A DNA stretch of 64,000 bases from Filimonas sp. (GTDB taxonomy: Bacteria; Bacteroidota; Bacteroidia; Chitinophagales; Chitinophagaceae), in the NCBI GenBank assembly GCA_017306865.1, contig JAFKHH010000019.1, forward strand, positions 62,001 through 126,000. Reading direction: 5' to 3'. Every line of letters starts with the position of its first letter. The first letter of the stretch is position 1. The notes under the pieces were generated by a model. It searched no databases, had not been told where the DNA came from, and was given only the letters and a program-made list of their open reading frames with translations. The translations under genes were made by a program, and so were the position numbers. This document shows, one piece after another, positions 37,301 to 46,266 of the stretch.

Positions 37301-37697
37301 CGTTACGCTTTACTGACTTTACGACTACACTTTCTAATTCTGTTGCATGGGTATCATTCATTACTATAGCAAAGTCAAATGCCTCACCTAAAGAAACCTG
37401 GAAATCTTCGCGCGTCTGTGTAGCAAAACCTGTATAGGCGATTACAAGCACATAAGGGCCGCCGATTCGCACACCATTTACAGTGAAGGAACCTACCTTA
37501 CCGGAAAGCGTTACGTAACGTGTGCCGGAAGGTTTATGCGTAAGTGTAACAGTTGCACCTTCCAGCAGCTTGCCTTCTGGTGTTTTAATAGTACCGGTAA
37601 CACTACCGGTGGTCACCTGCGCCATTATAAGTGCAGGACAAAACAATAGGGTAAGAAGGAGCAATAGCAGTCCTCTTGAAAAGTAAGCCTTTTTCAT
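34371..37697 (-). CDS. Oar-like TonB-dependent outer-membrane receptor
   Basis: The ATG at 37697 (MKKAYFSRGL) gives an 1108-residue protein with a proper signal peptide; the frame is open for 35 further codons upstream. The N-terminal carboxypeptidase-regulatory domain (TTGSVTGTIKTPEGKLLEGA) is followed by a plug (SISDFTKLTPQSNGGNGFAG, AFDEISVNIAPVDVRQSGFT, GAGINAVTKSGTNEFHGTVF) and a long barrel ending in WSAQVGVRYIF. The SGTNEFHG plug wording is typical of Oar-type receptors, some linked to protein or adhesin translocation rather than small-molecule uptake. The glycerophosphodiesterase downstream points to phosphodiester scavenging here. A Crp-type gene lies 129 bp upstream on the same strand. 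Confidence 0.88.
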   Translation of the reverse strand: MKKAYFSRGLLLLLLTLLFCPALIMAQVTTGSVTGTIKTPEGKLLEGATVTLTHKPSGTRYVTLSGKVGSFTVNGVRIGGPYVLVIAYTGFATQTREDFQVSLGEAFDFAIVMNDTHATELESVVVKSVKRNAAAEKSGASTTIDARQLATLPAYSRSISDFTKLTPQSNGGNGFAGRSGYYNNLKVDGANLNNNFGLSTDPLPGGGAQPISLDAFDEISVNIAPVDVRQSGFTGAGINAVTKSGTNEFHGTVFGFYRDQSFNGRNAGDVKLAEAAASSKKNYGFSLGGPIIRNKLFFFINAEYEDNSGSRITSYVPKGSTNPGNQSATPLDSMAKLSKYLQDTYGYATGAYDNYPSAKKYNYKYLAKIDWNINSHHKLTAKYSDFVSNEEPSSINGTSIIGGGGFSLTGSTSSISSLPNSRMGSRAMTFANSVYGFKHIVRSGTLELNSNFRNMSNNLLVTVSKIRDTRITNSSPFPFVDIFDGTSTANNYLSFGYEPYSYNNDVINNVWNVTNNFNYYAGKHTITAGVSYEYQLVGNMFMPGAQSYYVYNSLNDFITQQAPIYYSYAYSMVPGKSAVYSAELKFGQLGFYAQDEIKVNPKLKITLGLRADRPVYIDKALENPAVTAMTFPDKAGNMTRYDGQWPLSRFNLSPRIGVRWDVLGDKSLIIRGSSGIFNGLNPFVWLTNMPTNSGMYQNSVALRNTNPNEAAVLADMKFDPKVDAYASKFPPVAGASLPSNVVLIDKNFSFPQVFRTDLAIDKNLGSGFNLTLEGIITKDINAVVMRNANLKSPTGLVTGPDSRPRYISTAAADRYIYPQISSAIILENTKKGYSYALTAQLSKSFSKGFYGSVAYTYTQAKDVTANSGSQAYSIWNANATVGTTNDQELYPSSGVAKHRVISMLSYRFEYANHAATTISLVYEGAPSGNVTYRINGDMNGDGNNQDLMYVPMKATDLNFEQYTSTVNGVVYTFTPQQQAAALDKFINNTPYLSKRRGQYTERNGSVMPWYSNVNARIMQDFFLKVGSHRHTLQVTADVLNLPNLLNKYWGIVQNTTTSQPLAFRNFDANGAPVYRMQNLNGVLYTQPYQYSYSSASTWSAQVGVRYIF

Positions 37698-37826
37698 AAA
37701 CAATAATTTAGTTAGGCTTTCAGAGTACATGCTGCAGCGAATCCGAAAACAGGGCAAAAGTAAAGCGGGTAATCGATGCGCCTGTGAGCTGTTAATTACC
37801 AAATTTTTACGTTAGCGTTAAGCGTG

Positions 37827-38450
37827 TCAGAATCCAACATGCGGTGTGTAAGAATCAGACATTTCCTTCAACGTTTCTGCTACAAGTTGCCGTGTGGTGG
37901 CAGTAAGGTCTGCGATATCTGAATATGAAATCAACTTATCGAGATAAATTTCTCGGTTGTGTGCGGTGAAGATTTTTTTACGCAGGTCCAGGTAAACCTG
38001 TTGTATGCGTTTACGCGGCTCAAAAGAACGGATGTAAAAAAGAATGGTTTCGGTTTTGTACCATCTCGAAACTATTTTTGGATAAAACCAATTGGTAACA
38101 GCAGGGTCTACTAATTGTTCTTTGAAGAAGTGTATGTTATAAGACCTGATCTCTGTGCCGGTAAGTGTTTTACTAAATTCATCAAAAGGCATATCATTTA
38201 ACACGGCAAGATTACCGAAGATCTCACCAGGGGTTAGTATTTCATAAATGCACTCTTTTCCTTTTGCAGATAAGCGTCCCAATTTTACTGCGCCACTCAC
38301 TATCTCGTACAGGTTTGTGTACCGCTGCGGAGCGCTGTACACCTCAGAACCTTTCTTTAGTGTAAAATGCTCTACGTTTTCTTTCAGGCCCGGCATACCT
38401 TTCGAGCGGAGATAATCATACAAACCAACTTCTTCAATGCGCATAGACAT
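37827..38450 (-). CDS. Crp/Fnr-family transcriptional regulator
   Basis: A 207-residue protein: N-terminal cyclic-nucleotide-binding-like beta-roll (VSGAVKLGRLSAKGKECIYE, then ILTPGEIFGNLAVL) and a C-terminal winged HTH (ISYSDIADLTATTRQLVAET, then LKEMSD). The Arg/Ser residues for cAMP binding in true CRP are not evident, and no Cys cluster for an FeS centre is seen, so the signal is unknown. It sits directly upstream of the Oar-like receptor operon, which is its most likely target. Confidence 0.85.
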   Translation of the reverse strand: MSMRIEEVGLYDYLRSKGMPGLKENVEHFTLKKGSEVYSAPQRYTNLYEIVSGAVKLGRLSAKGKECIYEILTPGEIFGNLAVLNDMPFDEFSKTLTGTEIRSYNIHFFKEQLVDPAVTNWFYPKIVSRWYKTETILFYIRSFEPRKRIQQVYLDLRKKIFTAHNREIYLDKLISYSDIADLTATTRQLVAETLKEMSDSYTPHVGF

Positions 38451-38562
38451 AAGGGGGATAATACATTAAAGCAAAACGTGCGTAATGTAAATGGTCTGCG
38501 CAATATGTAATATTATGCTTTTGTAAAATTCGGTCAGCGCTTATTTTTATAACACAAAAAAG

Positions 38563-38580
38563 CCACCGGTTACCCGGTGG
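38563..38580 (-). terminator. Intrinsic terminator after the metalloprotease gene
   Basis: CCACCGG (38563-38569) pairs with CCGGTGG (38574-38580); on the minus strand it is followed by CTTTTTTG. It closes the 52051-38708 locus. Confidence 0.8.
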
Positions 38581-38629
38581 TCTGGCATATATGGATGCCT
38601 TTAGTTTGGCGACTAATTCTTTTTTAAAA

Positions 38630-38651
38630 GGAGGATATAGACATATCCTCC
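38630..38651 (-). terminator. Second hairpin in the same gap
   Basis: GGAGGATAT (38630-38638) pairs perfectly with ATATCCTCC (38643-38651); on the minus strand it runs into TTTTAAAAAAG. It lies between the metalloprotease stop and the first terminator, giving two hairpins in series. Confidence 0.6.
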
Positions 38652-38707
38652 GCACACGATTCATGAGAAATACTACATTATCGCATCAAATCTTACACAT
38701 GATTTTT

Positions 38708-41236
38708 TTATTCAGCAGCGTTACCTGATTTACTTTTCAGGGCGGCAGTAAGTCTTTCCTTCAGGTCCTGCAAATGTGCTTTTGTCATTGTATCGGATGC
38801 TCCGACTAATGCATCTTTTACCATTGCCAATAATGCCCTGATGTTTGATTTAATAACCGGTACGGCATCATTAATACTATTCGCCGCAGGCGAAGCGCCT
38901 GTAAGCGTTACTGCCCCAACACTCATCTTAGCCCCTGCCTCTGCTGTAATGAATATGGTAATACCTTCCACATACATTCTTTGCAGGTTGCGTCTGTACA
39001 TGTCTATTGGCGCATGTGCCGGCAACTCGCTAAAGATGCTTTTAGTAAGGTCTTGCAACATTTCTGCAAGGGTATATGTATCCGGGTAAATGCTTTGCTG
39101 CTGAAGCATCCTGTTGAAGCGATCATTGCTCAGCAAACTATTTAGCACAACTGTTTGTCCTCTTACGGCAAATGAGTAGCCTGTTACACCCGTCAACCCG
39201 TACATTTTATCACTCATAAACCATTTAGGCGTAGTAAACAATTGCTCATTGAAAAAGCGCATGGCTTCCTGCTGTTTTGCTTTTGCAACAGGCTCCAGTT
39301 GCGGGCCCGGTTGTTCAATACTTTTAGGAGTGATGATCAGCCCTCCTACACTTTTTACTACATGCATCATATACCGGATGTACTGGTTACCCAGCTCAGT
39401 GTACATGGCTCCTGCCTGGTCGTATCCTTCTGTAGGCACGGCTGTCCATTTCAGCAGGTTCGGCATAATGCGCTTCAGGTTCTTTATACCATAGTTGCTC
39501 GCTTTTACTGCATCATCGCCAAGGTCTTCGCTCTGGCATCTTGGGTCGATTGTACTTGTTTCTGAACCGAAAAAATATTGCTTGCCGGATGCGAGTTTGT
39601 TTACAATCCATTTGTTCAGTATATCGTTTTCTGCTGTAGCAGTCACGTTGTCCGGCAACCATTTGTATCCCCACTCAATAGCCCATTTATCATAATCCCC
39701 AATGTGCGGGTAAATATTGTTTACACCAATCTCATCTTCCGGCTGCGCTACGTAGTTGAAGCGTGCGTAGTCCATAATGGATGGTGTGTGCCCGTTTTTC
39801 GTCAACCATTTTTTGCTGCGCAAACTATCTACAGGCACGGTGGATGAGGCACCCCAGTTGTGCCGGAGGCCAAGGGTATGCCCCACCTCGTGTGAAGAAA
39901 CAAACCGAATCAATTGCCCCATGAGTGAATCATCAAAGCTTGGCTTTTGCGCTCTTGGATCAATTGCTGCGGCTTGTATAAAATACCATTTGTATAGCAG
40001 GTCCATCACGTTGTGATACCAGTGTATATGTGTTTCTAAAATCTCCCCGCTGCGTGGGTCTTTTACGCTTGGTCCCATCGCATTGGCTATAGCAGAGGGT
40101 TTATACACAACTACAGAATGTCTTGCGTCATCTATGCTCCATGTGGAATCGCCTACCGGCGCTTCTTTACCAACGATCGCATTTTTAAATCCAGCTTTTT
40201 CAAAAGCAGCCTGCCAGTCGTTAATGCCTGCTATTAAGTATGGCACCCATTTCTTAGGTGTAGCAGGGTCTATGTAAATAACAATTGGCTTCTGCGGTTC
40301 TACCAGTTCACCTTTTTTATATTTCTCCATGTCTTCAGGCTTCGGTTCTAACCGCCAGCGCCACACGTTGAATAATTGTTTTACACCTTGCGGGTTGGCA
40401 TCATAGTCCACAAAGCCTGTAGCAAAGTAGCCTACCCTGCTATCAAACAACCTGGCCCGCATGGGTGTGCGCGGCAACAAGACTATAGAACTGTTTAACC
40501 CGAATGTTGCAGGTGATGCAGCACTACCCGGTATAGCGCTTCCTTTCATGTATGTCTTTACTGTTTTTATTTCCACGTTTATCGGAAATGCCTGCACGCC
40601 GGCTATGTAAGATTTATCAGCCTGTATAGCGGTAAGGCCTAATACCTTTTTTGCGGCGGCTTCAAAGAAGAACACATCATTATCTCCGTTAATGAAATCA
40701 GTGATGTCTATAACAACGCCAAGAGAGTCCGGTGCAAAGGCTTTGATGTCGAATGCTGCAACAATCGGCTGAATGTTGTTGTTCAATACCGACCTGTACA
40801 ACCCGTTGTCGGAGGTATCCTTTGATCTTTCTAAAAAAGACTTGCTGCGGATAAACACTTTATTGTTGGGGCCTTTTTCAAATTGTACAACGCTTTCGCC
40901 TATTTCATCACCTGCATAGCCAATGCCTTGCGGCTTTACGTCCGCCGCGCCTTGTGCGATCCTGTTTACCAGCAGCACATCGCGATTTAAAACAGAATCA
41001 GGTATTTCAAAAAAGTACCGGTCGTCTACTTTATGTACTTTAAGAAACCCTGTTGATGTTTTGGCTTTGGCTGTTATAATGTCTTTATAGGACTTGATAG
41101 CTGTAACCGGTGGCTTCACCGCAGCTTTGGCAGTATCGGCTACAGTGGCCGGTTTTACCTGTACTTGTGCAAAGCTGCTTATACCGAGGGCAAGCGTTGC
41201 CCCTAACATGGTTACAACATGTTGTACATTTTTCAT
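38708..41236 (-). CDS. Zinc-dependent metalloprotease (DUF5117-type)
   Basis: The ATG at 41236 (MKNVQHVVTMLGATLALG) gives 842 residues; a TTG two codons earlier is less likely. After the signal peptide comes the long family-specific N-terminal region (DUF5118/DUF5117-like; DRYFFEIPDSVLNRDVLLVN). The metzincin zinc site is VSSHEVGHTLGLRHNWG, with His449, Glu450, His453 and His459, followed by a later SIMDYARFNY Met-turn. The zinc ligands and the catalytic Glu are intact, so it should be an active secreted endopeptidase. It is the last gene of the SusC/SusD locus from 50010 downward, 40 bp after a thioredoxin-fold gene, and would digest imported or surface-bound protein. Confidence 0.88.
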   Translation of the reverse strand: MKNVQHVVTMLGATLALGISSFAQVQVKPATVADTAKAAVKPPVTAIKSYKDIITAKAKTSTGFLKVHKVDDRYFFEIPDSVLNRDVLLVNRIAQGAADVKPQGIGYAGDEIGESVVQFEKGPNNKVFIRSKSFLERSKDTSDNGLYRSVLNNNIQPIVAAFDIKAFAPDSLGVVIDITDFINGDNDVFFFEAAAKKVLGLTAIQADKSYIAGVQAFPINVEIKTVKTYMKGSAIPGSAASPATFGLNSSIVLLPRTPMRARLFDSRVGYFATGFVDYDANPQGVKQLFNVWRWRLEPKPEDMEKYKKGELVEPQKPIVIYIDPATPKKWVPYLIAGINDWQAAFEKAGFKNAIVGKEAPVGDSTWSIDDARHSVVVYKPSAIANAMGPSVKDPRSGEILETHIHWYHNVMDLLYKWYFIQAAAIDPRAQKPSFDDSLMGQLIRFVSSHEVGHTLGLRHNWGASSTVPVDSLRSKKWLTKNGHTPSIMDYARFNYVAQPEDEIGVNNIYPHIGDYDKWAIEWGYKWLPDNVTATAENDILNKWIVNKLASGKQYFFGSETSTIDPRCQSEDLGDDAVKASNYGIKNLKRIMPNLLKWTAVPTEGYDQAGAMYTELGNQYIRYMMHVVKSVGGLIITPKSIEQPGPQLEPVAKAKQQEAMRFFNEQLFTTPKWFMSDKMYGLTGVTGYSFAVRGQTVVLNSLLSNDRFNRMLQQQSIYPDTYTLAEMLQDLTKSIFSELPAHAPIDMYRRNLQRMYVEGITIFITAEAGAKMSVGAVTLTGASPAANSINDAVPVIKSNIRALLAMVKDALVGASDTMTKAHLQDLKERLTAALKSKSGNAAE

Positions 41237-41276
41237 TGTCAATTGTGCTATGTATGTTTTAAATTATTGCTGTTTC

Positions 41277-42395
41277 TTAAGGCAGTAGTTTCGCGAGTAA
41301 CTGATCAAGCTCTTGTCCGTGAATATTCTTTGCGATTATTTCCCCTTCCGGCGATACGAGGTAATTTGAAGGTGTTGCTTCTACGCCATATAATTCTCTT
41401 GCTTCATCGCCATACACATTTGCCCACGGCAATTTCATATTTCGCAACATCTTTACCCATTTGTCCCTGTCTCCATAGTTATGTCCTGTCTGATCTGTGA
41501 GTGAGATGTCCAGTATGTCAAACGGCTTTTTATTGTATGCTGCATATATTTTACGCATGTGTGGTTTTTCCATCAGGCAGGGACCGCAATAGGTTGCCCA
41601 GAAATTGAGCAGTACATACCGGCCTTTATAATCGTGCAGCGAAACTGTTTTGCCTGAAGAATCTTTTTGTGTAAAGTCCGGTGCAGTGCGTCCAATATTC
41701 GTACGCTCCCACAACGCGATCATTTTCCCATATGCTTTTCCTTTGGCAGTCTGGCGCATAGCTGGTGACAATTGTTTGAACAGCGGGCCTACCTCTTCTA
41801 ACGGCGGATACTTACCATAGTTGCCACGTAGCAGGTTCAGGCTTACATAGCAGTCGGGGTGCGACCGTATAAAGGCGGCGTATATATTTTTTTCTTCTTG
41901 TTGGTAACTTATGGAGTGACGGATAAAAGCTGCATTCCTTAGCTCTTTGTCTGCTATTTGCATGGCTACTTTTCCGCTATCTCTCCATCTTTCGTTCATA
42001 GGTTGCATAGCTACCTGGAATTCTGCAAATGCTTTTGTTTCTTTTCCTCCTTTAACGATTGCATTCTGTAATGAATCTCCCGTTATAGTAATAAGCATTG
42101 GCTCAAGATAAATTCCTTTATATATACCATTTTTTTGTGCCGGTCCTTTTTCTTTTAATTCCAGGTAGGCATTATAAGGATTTGCGAGTGTATCCCTGAA
42201 AGTAAAAGCACCATTTTTCAATACAGCAGAGTCTATCTGCTGATCTCCCGAAGGCAACATCCATCTCAGGTAGATGGTCGCAGGTGCGTTTAAATTTCCA
42301 ATACGACCTTTTATGGTAAAGTATTGCTGCGCTGTTGCCATTACCGGCAGCAAGCCTAAAAGCAGGTATATGCCTGTACTAATTATTTTTTTCAT
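41277..42395 (-). CDS. TlpA-like thiol-disulfide oxidoreductase (DUF4369-type N-terminus)
   Basis: A 372-residue exported protein. About 25-130 resembles DUF4369 (FTIKGRIGNLNAPATIYLRW). The C-terminal thioredoxin fold contains APDFTQKDSSGKTVSLHDYK, then the active site WATYCGPCLMEKP with Cys270 and Cys273, and a cis-Pro-like region (GVEATPSNYLVSPEG). It should reduce disulfides or shuttle electrons in the periplasm, perhaps unfolding disulfide-containing substrate proteins for the neighbouring metalloprotease. It is 11 bp downstream of the other thioredoxin-fold gene. Confidence 0.88.
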   Translation of the reverse strand: MKKIISTGIYLLLGLLPVMATAQQYFTIKGRIGNLNAPATIYLRWMLPSGDQQIDSAVLKNGAFTFRDTLANPYNAYLELKEKGPAQKNGIYKGIYLEPMLITITGDSLQNAIVKGGKETKAFAEFQVAMQPMNERWRDSGKVAMQIADKELRNAAFIRHSISYQQEEKNIYAAFIRSHPDCYVSLNLLRGNYGKYPPLEEVGPLFKQLSPAMRQTAKGKAYGKMIALWERTNIGRTAPDFTQKDSSGKTVSLHDYKGRYVLLNFWATYCGPCLMEKPHMRKIYAAYNKKPFDILDISLTDQTGHNYGDRDKWVKMLRNMKLPWANVYGDEARELYGVEATPSNYLVSPEGEIIAKNIHGQELDQLLAKLLP

Positions 42396-42406
42396 GACTG
42401 TTTTAT

Positions 42407-43717
42407 TTATTCTTCCTCCAATATTTCTCCGTGTTGCATACGCACAAGATTGCCTTGTGCTATATCCCTGTGCAGGCTTACCTGCGGAAAAGATTTTAGT
42501 GAACGTTCTTTCATTTGAATTGCAGCAGTAGTATCACCGGCTGTGTAGAGCAGGTTGGCATAAAAGCTGAGTGCAAAGGCATTCGTTTTATTTACGGGAA
42601 TAGATGCGGCTACCCATTTTTTTACTTTATCCAATACACCTGCTTCATTGGGAAATTGCAGGTAATAGATTTTTGCATTATCGCTCACTACTCCGGCTGC
42701 ATGCTTGTATGCAATGACTGTAGCGCTCATCGGATTCCGTTTGAAGGGATTGATATTGTCAAGCGAATCCGGCAGTGGATGCAATGTAGCTGATATGCTG
42801 TCCAGCCATTTATTGGCCAGGCGACGATAGATGTCCCATTGTCCTGAAGCACGGTAATAATCAAGCCATGCTTCCTGTTCATTGAAGAACGCTCTTTCCG
42901 CTTCCGGTCGGCTCTTACGTGCCCGTATATATACTTTCAGCAGTTCGGGATTTTTGGTTTCTGCTGCATAAGCCTGTGTCCTGAACATATGTGCATGCAG
43001 GCCAGATGTCAAAAGTACCCGCTGAGCAGAATCGGCTAATTGTTTATATGCACTGTCATACTGTTTAAGTATATAGTCTGCCTTTCCGCCCAGCGTTAAT
43101 TGGTACCAGTATTTTGTCAGAAAATCAAGCATGGGTTTACTGCCCGGTTGCATGCTTTTTTGCACCGAAAGATATTGTTCAATTACTGCTGTTGCAGGTT
43201 GTTTATTCTCTGCCAGCTTACTCATATACAATCGTAAAAAAGCGGTATCTGTTTTCTTTGTAGGATAGGCAACGGCCAGCTTAATTAAATTATCCGGCTT
43301 CACAAATTCCTGCACGGCAGTATTGGCGATGCTGATGAAAGCGGTATCAACAGTATAACCGATTCCTTTTTTATACAGGTGGCCATCTTCATCTAAGAAC
43401 AAAAAGGTGGGGTACACACTTACACCATAAGCAGCGGCGAGTTGTCGTCCTTCTCCTTTTTCTGCATCTATTTTTGTGCTGATAAAATGTTGATTGAAGA
43501 ATGAGCCAACACTGTCGTTTTTAAACGTAGTTTCAGCCATGCGTTTGCATGGGCCACACCAGGCTGTATAGAAGTCAATAAAGATCATTTTCTTCTGTGC
43601 TTTGGCTTTTGCTTTCACAGTTGCAAAGTTGTCGTGCTCAAACACTATTCCCTGCGCCTGTGCGTTACTTGCCAGCGTTATACAAGCCAGTATGAAGTAT
43701 AAGAAGATCTTACCCAT
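42407..43717 (-). CDS. Thioredoxin-fold protein with helical C-terminal extension
   Basis: A 436-residue secreted protein. The N-terminal ~135 residues form a thioredoxin_7-like domain, FIDFYTAWCGPCKRMAETTF with Cys54 and Cys57, followed by STKIDAEKGEGRQLAAAYGV and the cis-Pro YPTFLFLDEDG. The remaining ~300 residues are alpha-helical with TPR-like spacing (LSFYANLLYTAGDTTAAIQM). The CxxC active site is intact. Two different thioredoxin-fold genes back to back suggest division of labour in the same uptake pathway. The gene is 5 bp downstream of the lipoprotein gene. Confidence 0.85.
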   Translation of the reverse strand: MGKIFLYFILACITLASNAQAQGIVFEHDNFATVKAKAKAQKKMIFIDFYTAWCGPCKRMAETTFKNDSVGSFFNQHFISTKIDAEKGEGRQLAAAYGVSVYPTFLFLDEDGHLYKKGIGYTVDTAFISIANTAVQEFVKPDNLIKLAVAYPTKKTDTAFLRLYMSKLAENKQPATAVIEQYLSVQKSMQPGSKPMLDFLTKYWYQLTLGGKADYILKQYDSAYKQLADSAQRVLLTSGLHAHMFRTQAYAAETKNPELLKVYIRARKSRPEAERAFFNEQEAWLDYYRASGQWDIYRRLANKWLDSISATLHPLPDSLDNINPFKRNPMSATVIAYKHAAGVVSDNAKIYYLQFPNEAGVLDKVKKWVAASIPVNKTNAFALSFYANLLYTAGDTTAAIQMKERSLKSFPQVSLHRDIAQGNLVRMQHGEILEEE

Positions 43718-43722
43718 AGTTT

Positions 43723-44679
43723 TTAATTCTGCTTGTTGCCTATTGCCTGTATATCTACGTTGTAATTGTTTTTAAAATAGCCTACGATGTAGTCGTATTT
43801 CCTCTTCGTTAGCCCCAGCGAATCCACTTTTGGATTTAGCATGTAGGCGTCCAATGCAGTTTTGGGTTTGCCGCATATTGTGTCCAGGAAAGAGAGCAGG
43901 TCTAATGACGTTACGGGCGCCCTGTTTGCAGTTCCGAGTGTGATGAACCCATATTTGTTTTTGTTCGCTGTAGTTACAGAGCTAAGTGTATAATCGCTGA
44001 TCTTATAAAAATCTGTCGGCTCCGGTATTCTTGCCGGTATGGAGCTAACAGCCGGGAACATCAGATGCTTCAGAAAGAGTTGATTGAACTGTCCTTTTAA
44101 GATCAGCTTATTCGCAAGAGGCAGCGTAATAAATGCCGTATCTATTTTTGGTAAGGTAATATGGTCTGCTCCTTCTATTGGCACTATAACCGGGTTTACG
44201 CGTGGTGTATCATATACTCTTGTAGTCCCATTCCAGCGGGTGGTGTAGATAAGCCCTGCGAGTAAGATTTTCTGTGGCAGGAATTTTTTCTTAAAGTCTT
44301 CGGGATAAAAGTCAAAACAATATTGCTTTAAAAAATCCAACGCGGCAGGTATGGCAATAGAATCTGCCCCACGCATGACCACAGGCCCTTGTTTGCCATT
44401 GATATTGTATCCCAATGCCGGGTTTGCCAGGTTGTAGCTAAACATGTAATTGAAGTCAACATCGGAGAACTTGTATAGGATGTAGGTATTGTACAGGTTA
44501 AAATAGTTGACGATGTCTTTATCAAATGGCGCGTTGCCTTGTGGCAATACGTAGCGGTACATTGATTTTTCAGACGCCTGTGGCGGGTTTGTATCTTTAT
44601 TGCAGGCGTACAACACCACCAGCAGTATGCTGAAAACAGCAACGCATCGTTTTATATGGAAGATTGTGTGCGTATTCAT
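43723..44679 (-). CDS. SusC/D-associated lipoprotein, metallohydrolase-like but lacking HExxH
   Basis: A 318-residue lipoprotein (lipobox VVLYAC). The opening region (YNTYILYKFSDVDFNYMFSY) and the middle FYPEDFKKKFLPQKILLAG resemble the TonB-associated lipoprotein family in which other members carry an HExxH zinc site (TIGR04549-like, from memory). Here the corresponding place reads GQFNQLFLKHLMF, with one histidine and no HExxH, so it is probably a non-enzymatic, binding-only version. It lies between SusD (30-bp gap) and the thioredoxin gene (5 bp). A role as a surface accessory to SusC/SusD is inferred from position. Confidence 0.65.
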   Translation of the reverse strand: MNTHTIFHIKRCVAVFSILLVVLYACNKDTNPPQASEKSMYRYVLPQGNAPFDKDIVNYFNLYNTYILYKFSDVDFNYMFSYNLANPALGYNINGKQGPVVMRGADSIAIPAALDFLKQYCFDFYPEDFKKKFLPQKILLAGLIYTTRWNGTTRVYDTPRVNPVIVPIEGADHITLPKIDTAFITLPLANKLILKGQFNQLFLKHLMFPAVSSIPARIPEPTDFYKISDYTLSSVTTANKNKYGFITLGTANRAPVTSLDLLSFLDTICGKPKTALDAYMLNPKVDSLGLTKRKYDYIVGYFKNNYNVDIQAIGNKQN

Positions 44680-44709
44680 ATCACTATCTTTTTTATCAGT
44701 TAAATGGTG

Positions 44710-46251
44710 TTATGGATTTTGTTGTAATAATGAATTAGCCGTTAATGCTACCGTAGGCAATTTCATCAGGTAACGGTTTCCGCCTTTGGGCAGCGTGTAT
44801 GTCTCTATAGGTAATGAGGCGTTGGTTACAAACGGCTCGTTCGGATTGAAGGTGTGCGTGATCTGTGGCATACCATATCTTCTCAGGTCAAACCAACGGA
44901 ACTCTTCAAAACAAAACTCTCTCCTGCGCTCATCCAGGCAAAACTGTAGCGCATTCTGTGCGTTGCTATTAATCGTTGCAGTTGTTACCATTGCATTAGC
45001 CGCACCACTTTTGAAGCGCCGTACGCGCAGTACGTTCATGTCATCCAGCGCAGGTTGTATTTTAGAATTATCACCGGCTACAGCCATACGCAGGTATGCT
45101 TCTGCACGGTTCATATATGCTTCTGACATGCGGAACGATCTGCTGGCATAACCATTACCATAAAATTTACTATGCATGTAATAATTATTCAGGCGGGTAA
45201 GGAAGAAATTAGGTTGCAGGTTTGCGGCATTGTACACCGCAAAGCGCATATCGTTCACCTCATACATATTCGTCAGGTCATTAGATGCCAGTAAGAGTGT
45301 GGTTGTTGACAGGTTTAAGAAGTTCCAATCCCCACTTCTTACACCTGAAAACAGGAATAATACTTCGGGGTTGGAAGGGTCAATAAAATTGGGATTCAAC
45401 GTTAATATAATACCCCCTGACGTTGGTACTTTCATAGTGTTTAAGTCACTTACTATGGGATAGTCATTGATCAATTTGGTGGTGTACGTTGCTACTTTAT
45501 CCCATTTTTCCATATAGAGGAAAATGCGGCTGGCCAGCAACCATGCAGACCGGTAGTTGATACGGTACTGGGTAGTGATTGTTTTTTTCTGCTCCAGCAA
45601 TGCACTTGCTGTTTCTATATCGCCTGATATTTGATTATACACTTCTGCTACCGTATTGCGTGCAAGCGGTTTGTCCCTTAGCGCACCGCTTAGTAGCAAT
45701 GGCACGCCAGGGCTGGTGTTTTTATCATGTGCAGCGTCGTTATAAGGCCAGCCAAACAAGTTTACCAATTGCAGGTAGTAGTAGGAACGCAGCACTAAAG
45801 CTTCTCCTTTCAATTGTTGTTTTTCTTCAGCAGTTCCGGTTACACCATCCAGCATATCCATTACCACGTTGCAGCCGCGTATGCGGTTGTAGATGCTCTG
45901 GTATGGGTTTATACCTGCTGCTGTAAATGCTGTGGTAAGACCCATATCTATCGGGTTATCTGTCCATGTATAAAAGGGTTTTACAAAATTTACAGATACT
46001 GCCGCCGCTGTCGGGTTCATCAGGCGCACATCATCATCCATTACGTTTAAAAAATTGCAAAGCGAATAACCGTCTGTAGCAGAGGTAGAGGTAGATATAT
46101 ACGGATAGCCTTCTTTTGCCAGCAGCTCGCTTAATGATGCAGCAGTTTGCGGCGTCATTTCATCCTGCGATTTCTCGGCTAAAAATTTCTTACAGCCGGT
46201 TGACAAAAACAACGGGAGTAATATGTATAGATAGAATTTATTTCTTTTCAT
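44710..46251 (-). CDS. SusD/RagB-family surface lipoprotein
   Basis: A 513-residue lipoprotein (MKRNKFYLYILLPLFLSTGC, then KKFLAEKSQDEM). It has the SusD-like helical/TPR core: VLRSYYYLQLVNLFGWPYND, LLASRIFLYMEKWDKVATYT and, near the end, LDERRREFCFEEFRWFDLRR. It forms the substrate-capturing lid over the SusC barrel. The gene is 15 bp downstream of SusC. In this locus the ligand is more likely a peptide than a glycan, given the protease and thioredoxins downstream (inference). Confidence 0.93.
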   Translation of the reverse strand: MKRNKFYLYILLPLFLSTGCKKFLAEKSQDEMTPQTAASLSELLAKEGYPYISTSTSATDGYSLCNFLNVMDDDVRLMNPTAAAVSVNFVKPFYTWTDNPIDMGLTTAFTAAGINPYQSIYNRIRGCNVVMDMLDGVTGTAEEKQQLKGEALVLRSYYYLQLVNLFGWPYNDAAHDKNTSPGVPLLLSGALRDKPLARNTVAEVYNQISGDIETASALLEQKKTITTQYRINYRSAWLLASRIFLYMEKWDKVATYTTKLINDYPIVSDLNTMKVPTSGGIILTLNPNFIDPSNPEVLFLFSGVRSGDWNFLNLSTTTLLLASNDLTNMYEVNDMRFAVYNAANLQPNFFLTRLNNYYMHSKFYGNGYASRSFRMSEAYMNRAEAYLRMAVAGDNSKIQPALDDMNVLRVRRFKSGAANAMVTTATINSNAQNALQFCLDERRREFCFEEFRWFDLRRYGMPQITHTFNPNEPFVTNASLPIETYTLPKGGNRYLMKLPTVALTANSLLQQNP

Positions 46252-46266
46252 GACTCATGTTTTACG

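Noticed and set aside
38708..41236. Metalloprotease as a toxin or defence effector
   Set aside because: It has a signal peptide, belongs to a known exported family, and sits in a SusC/SusD locus; uptake-related digestion fits better.
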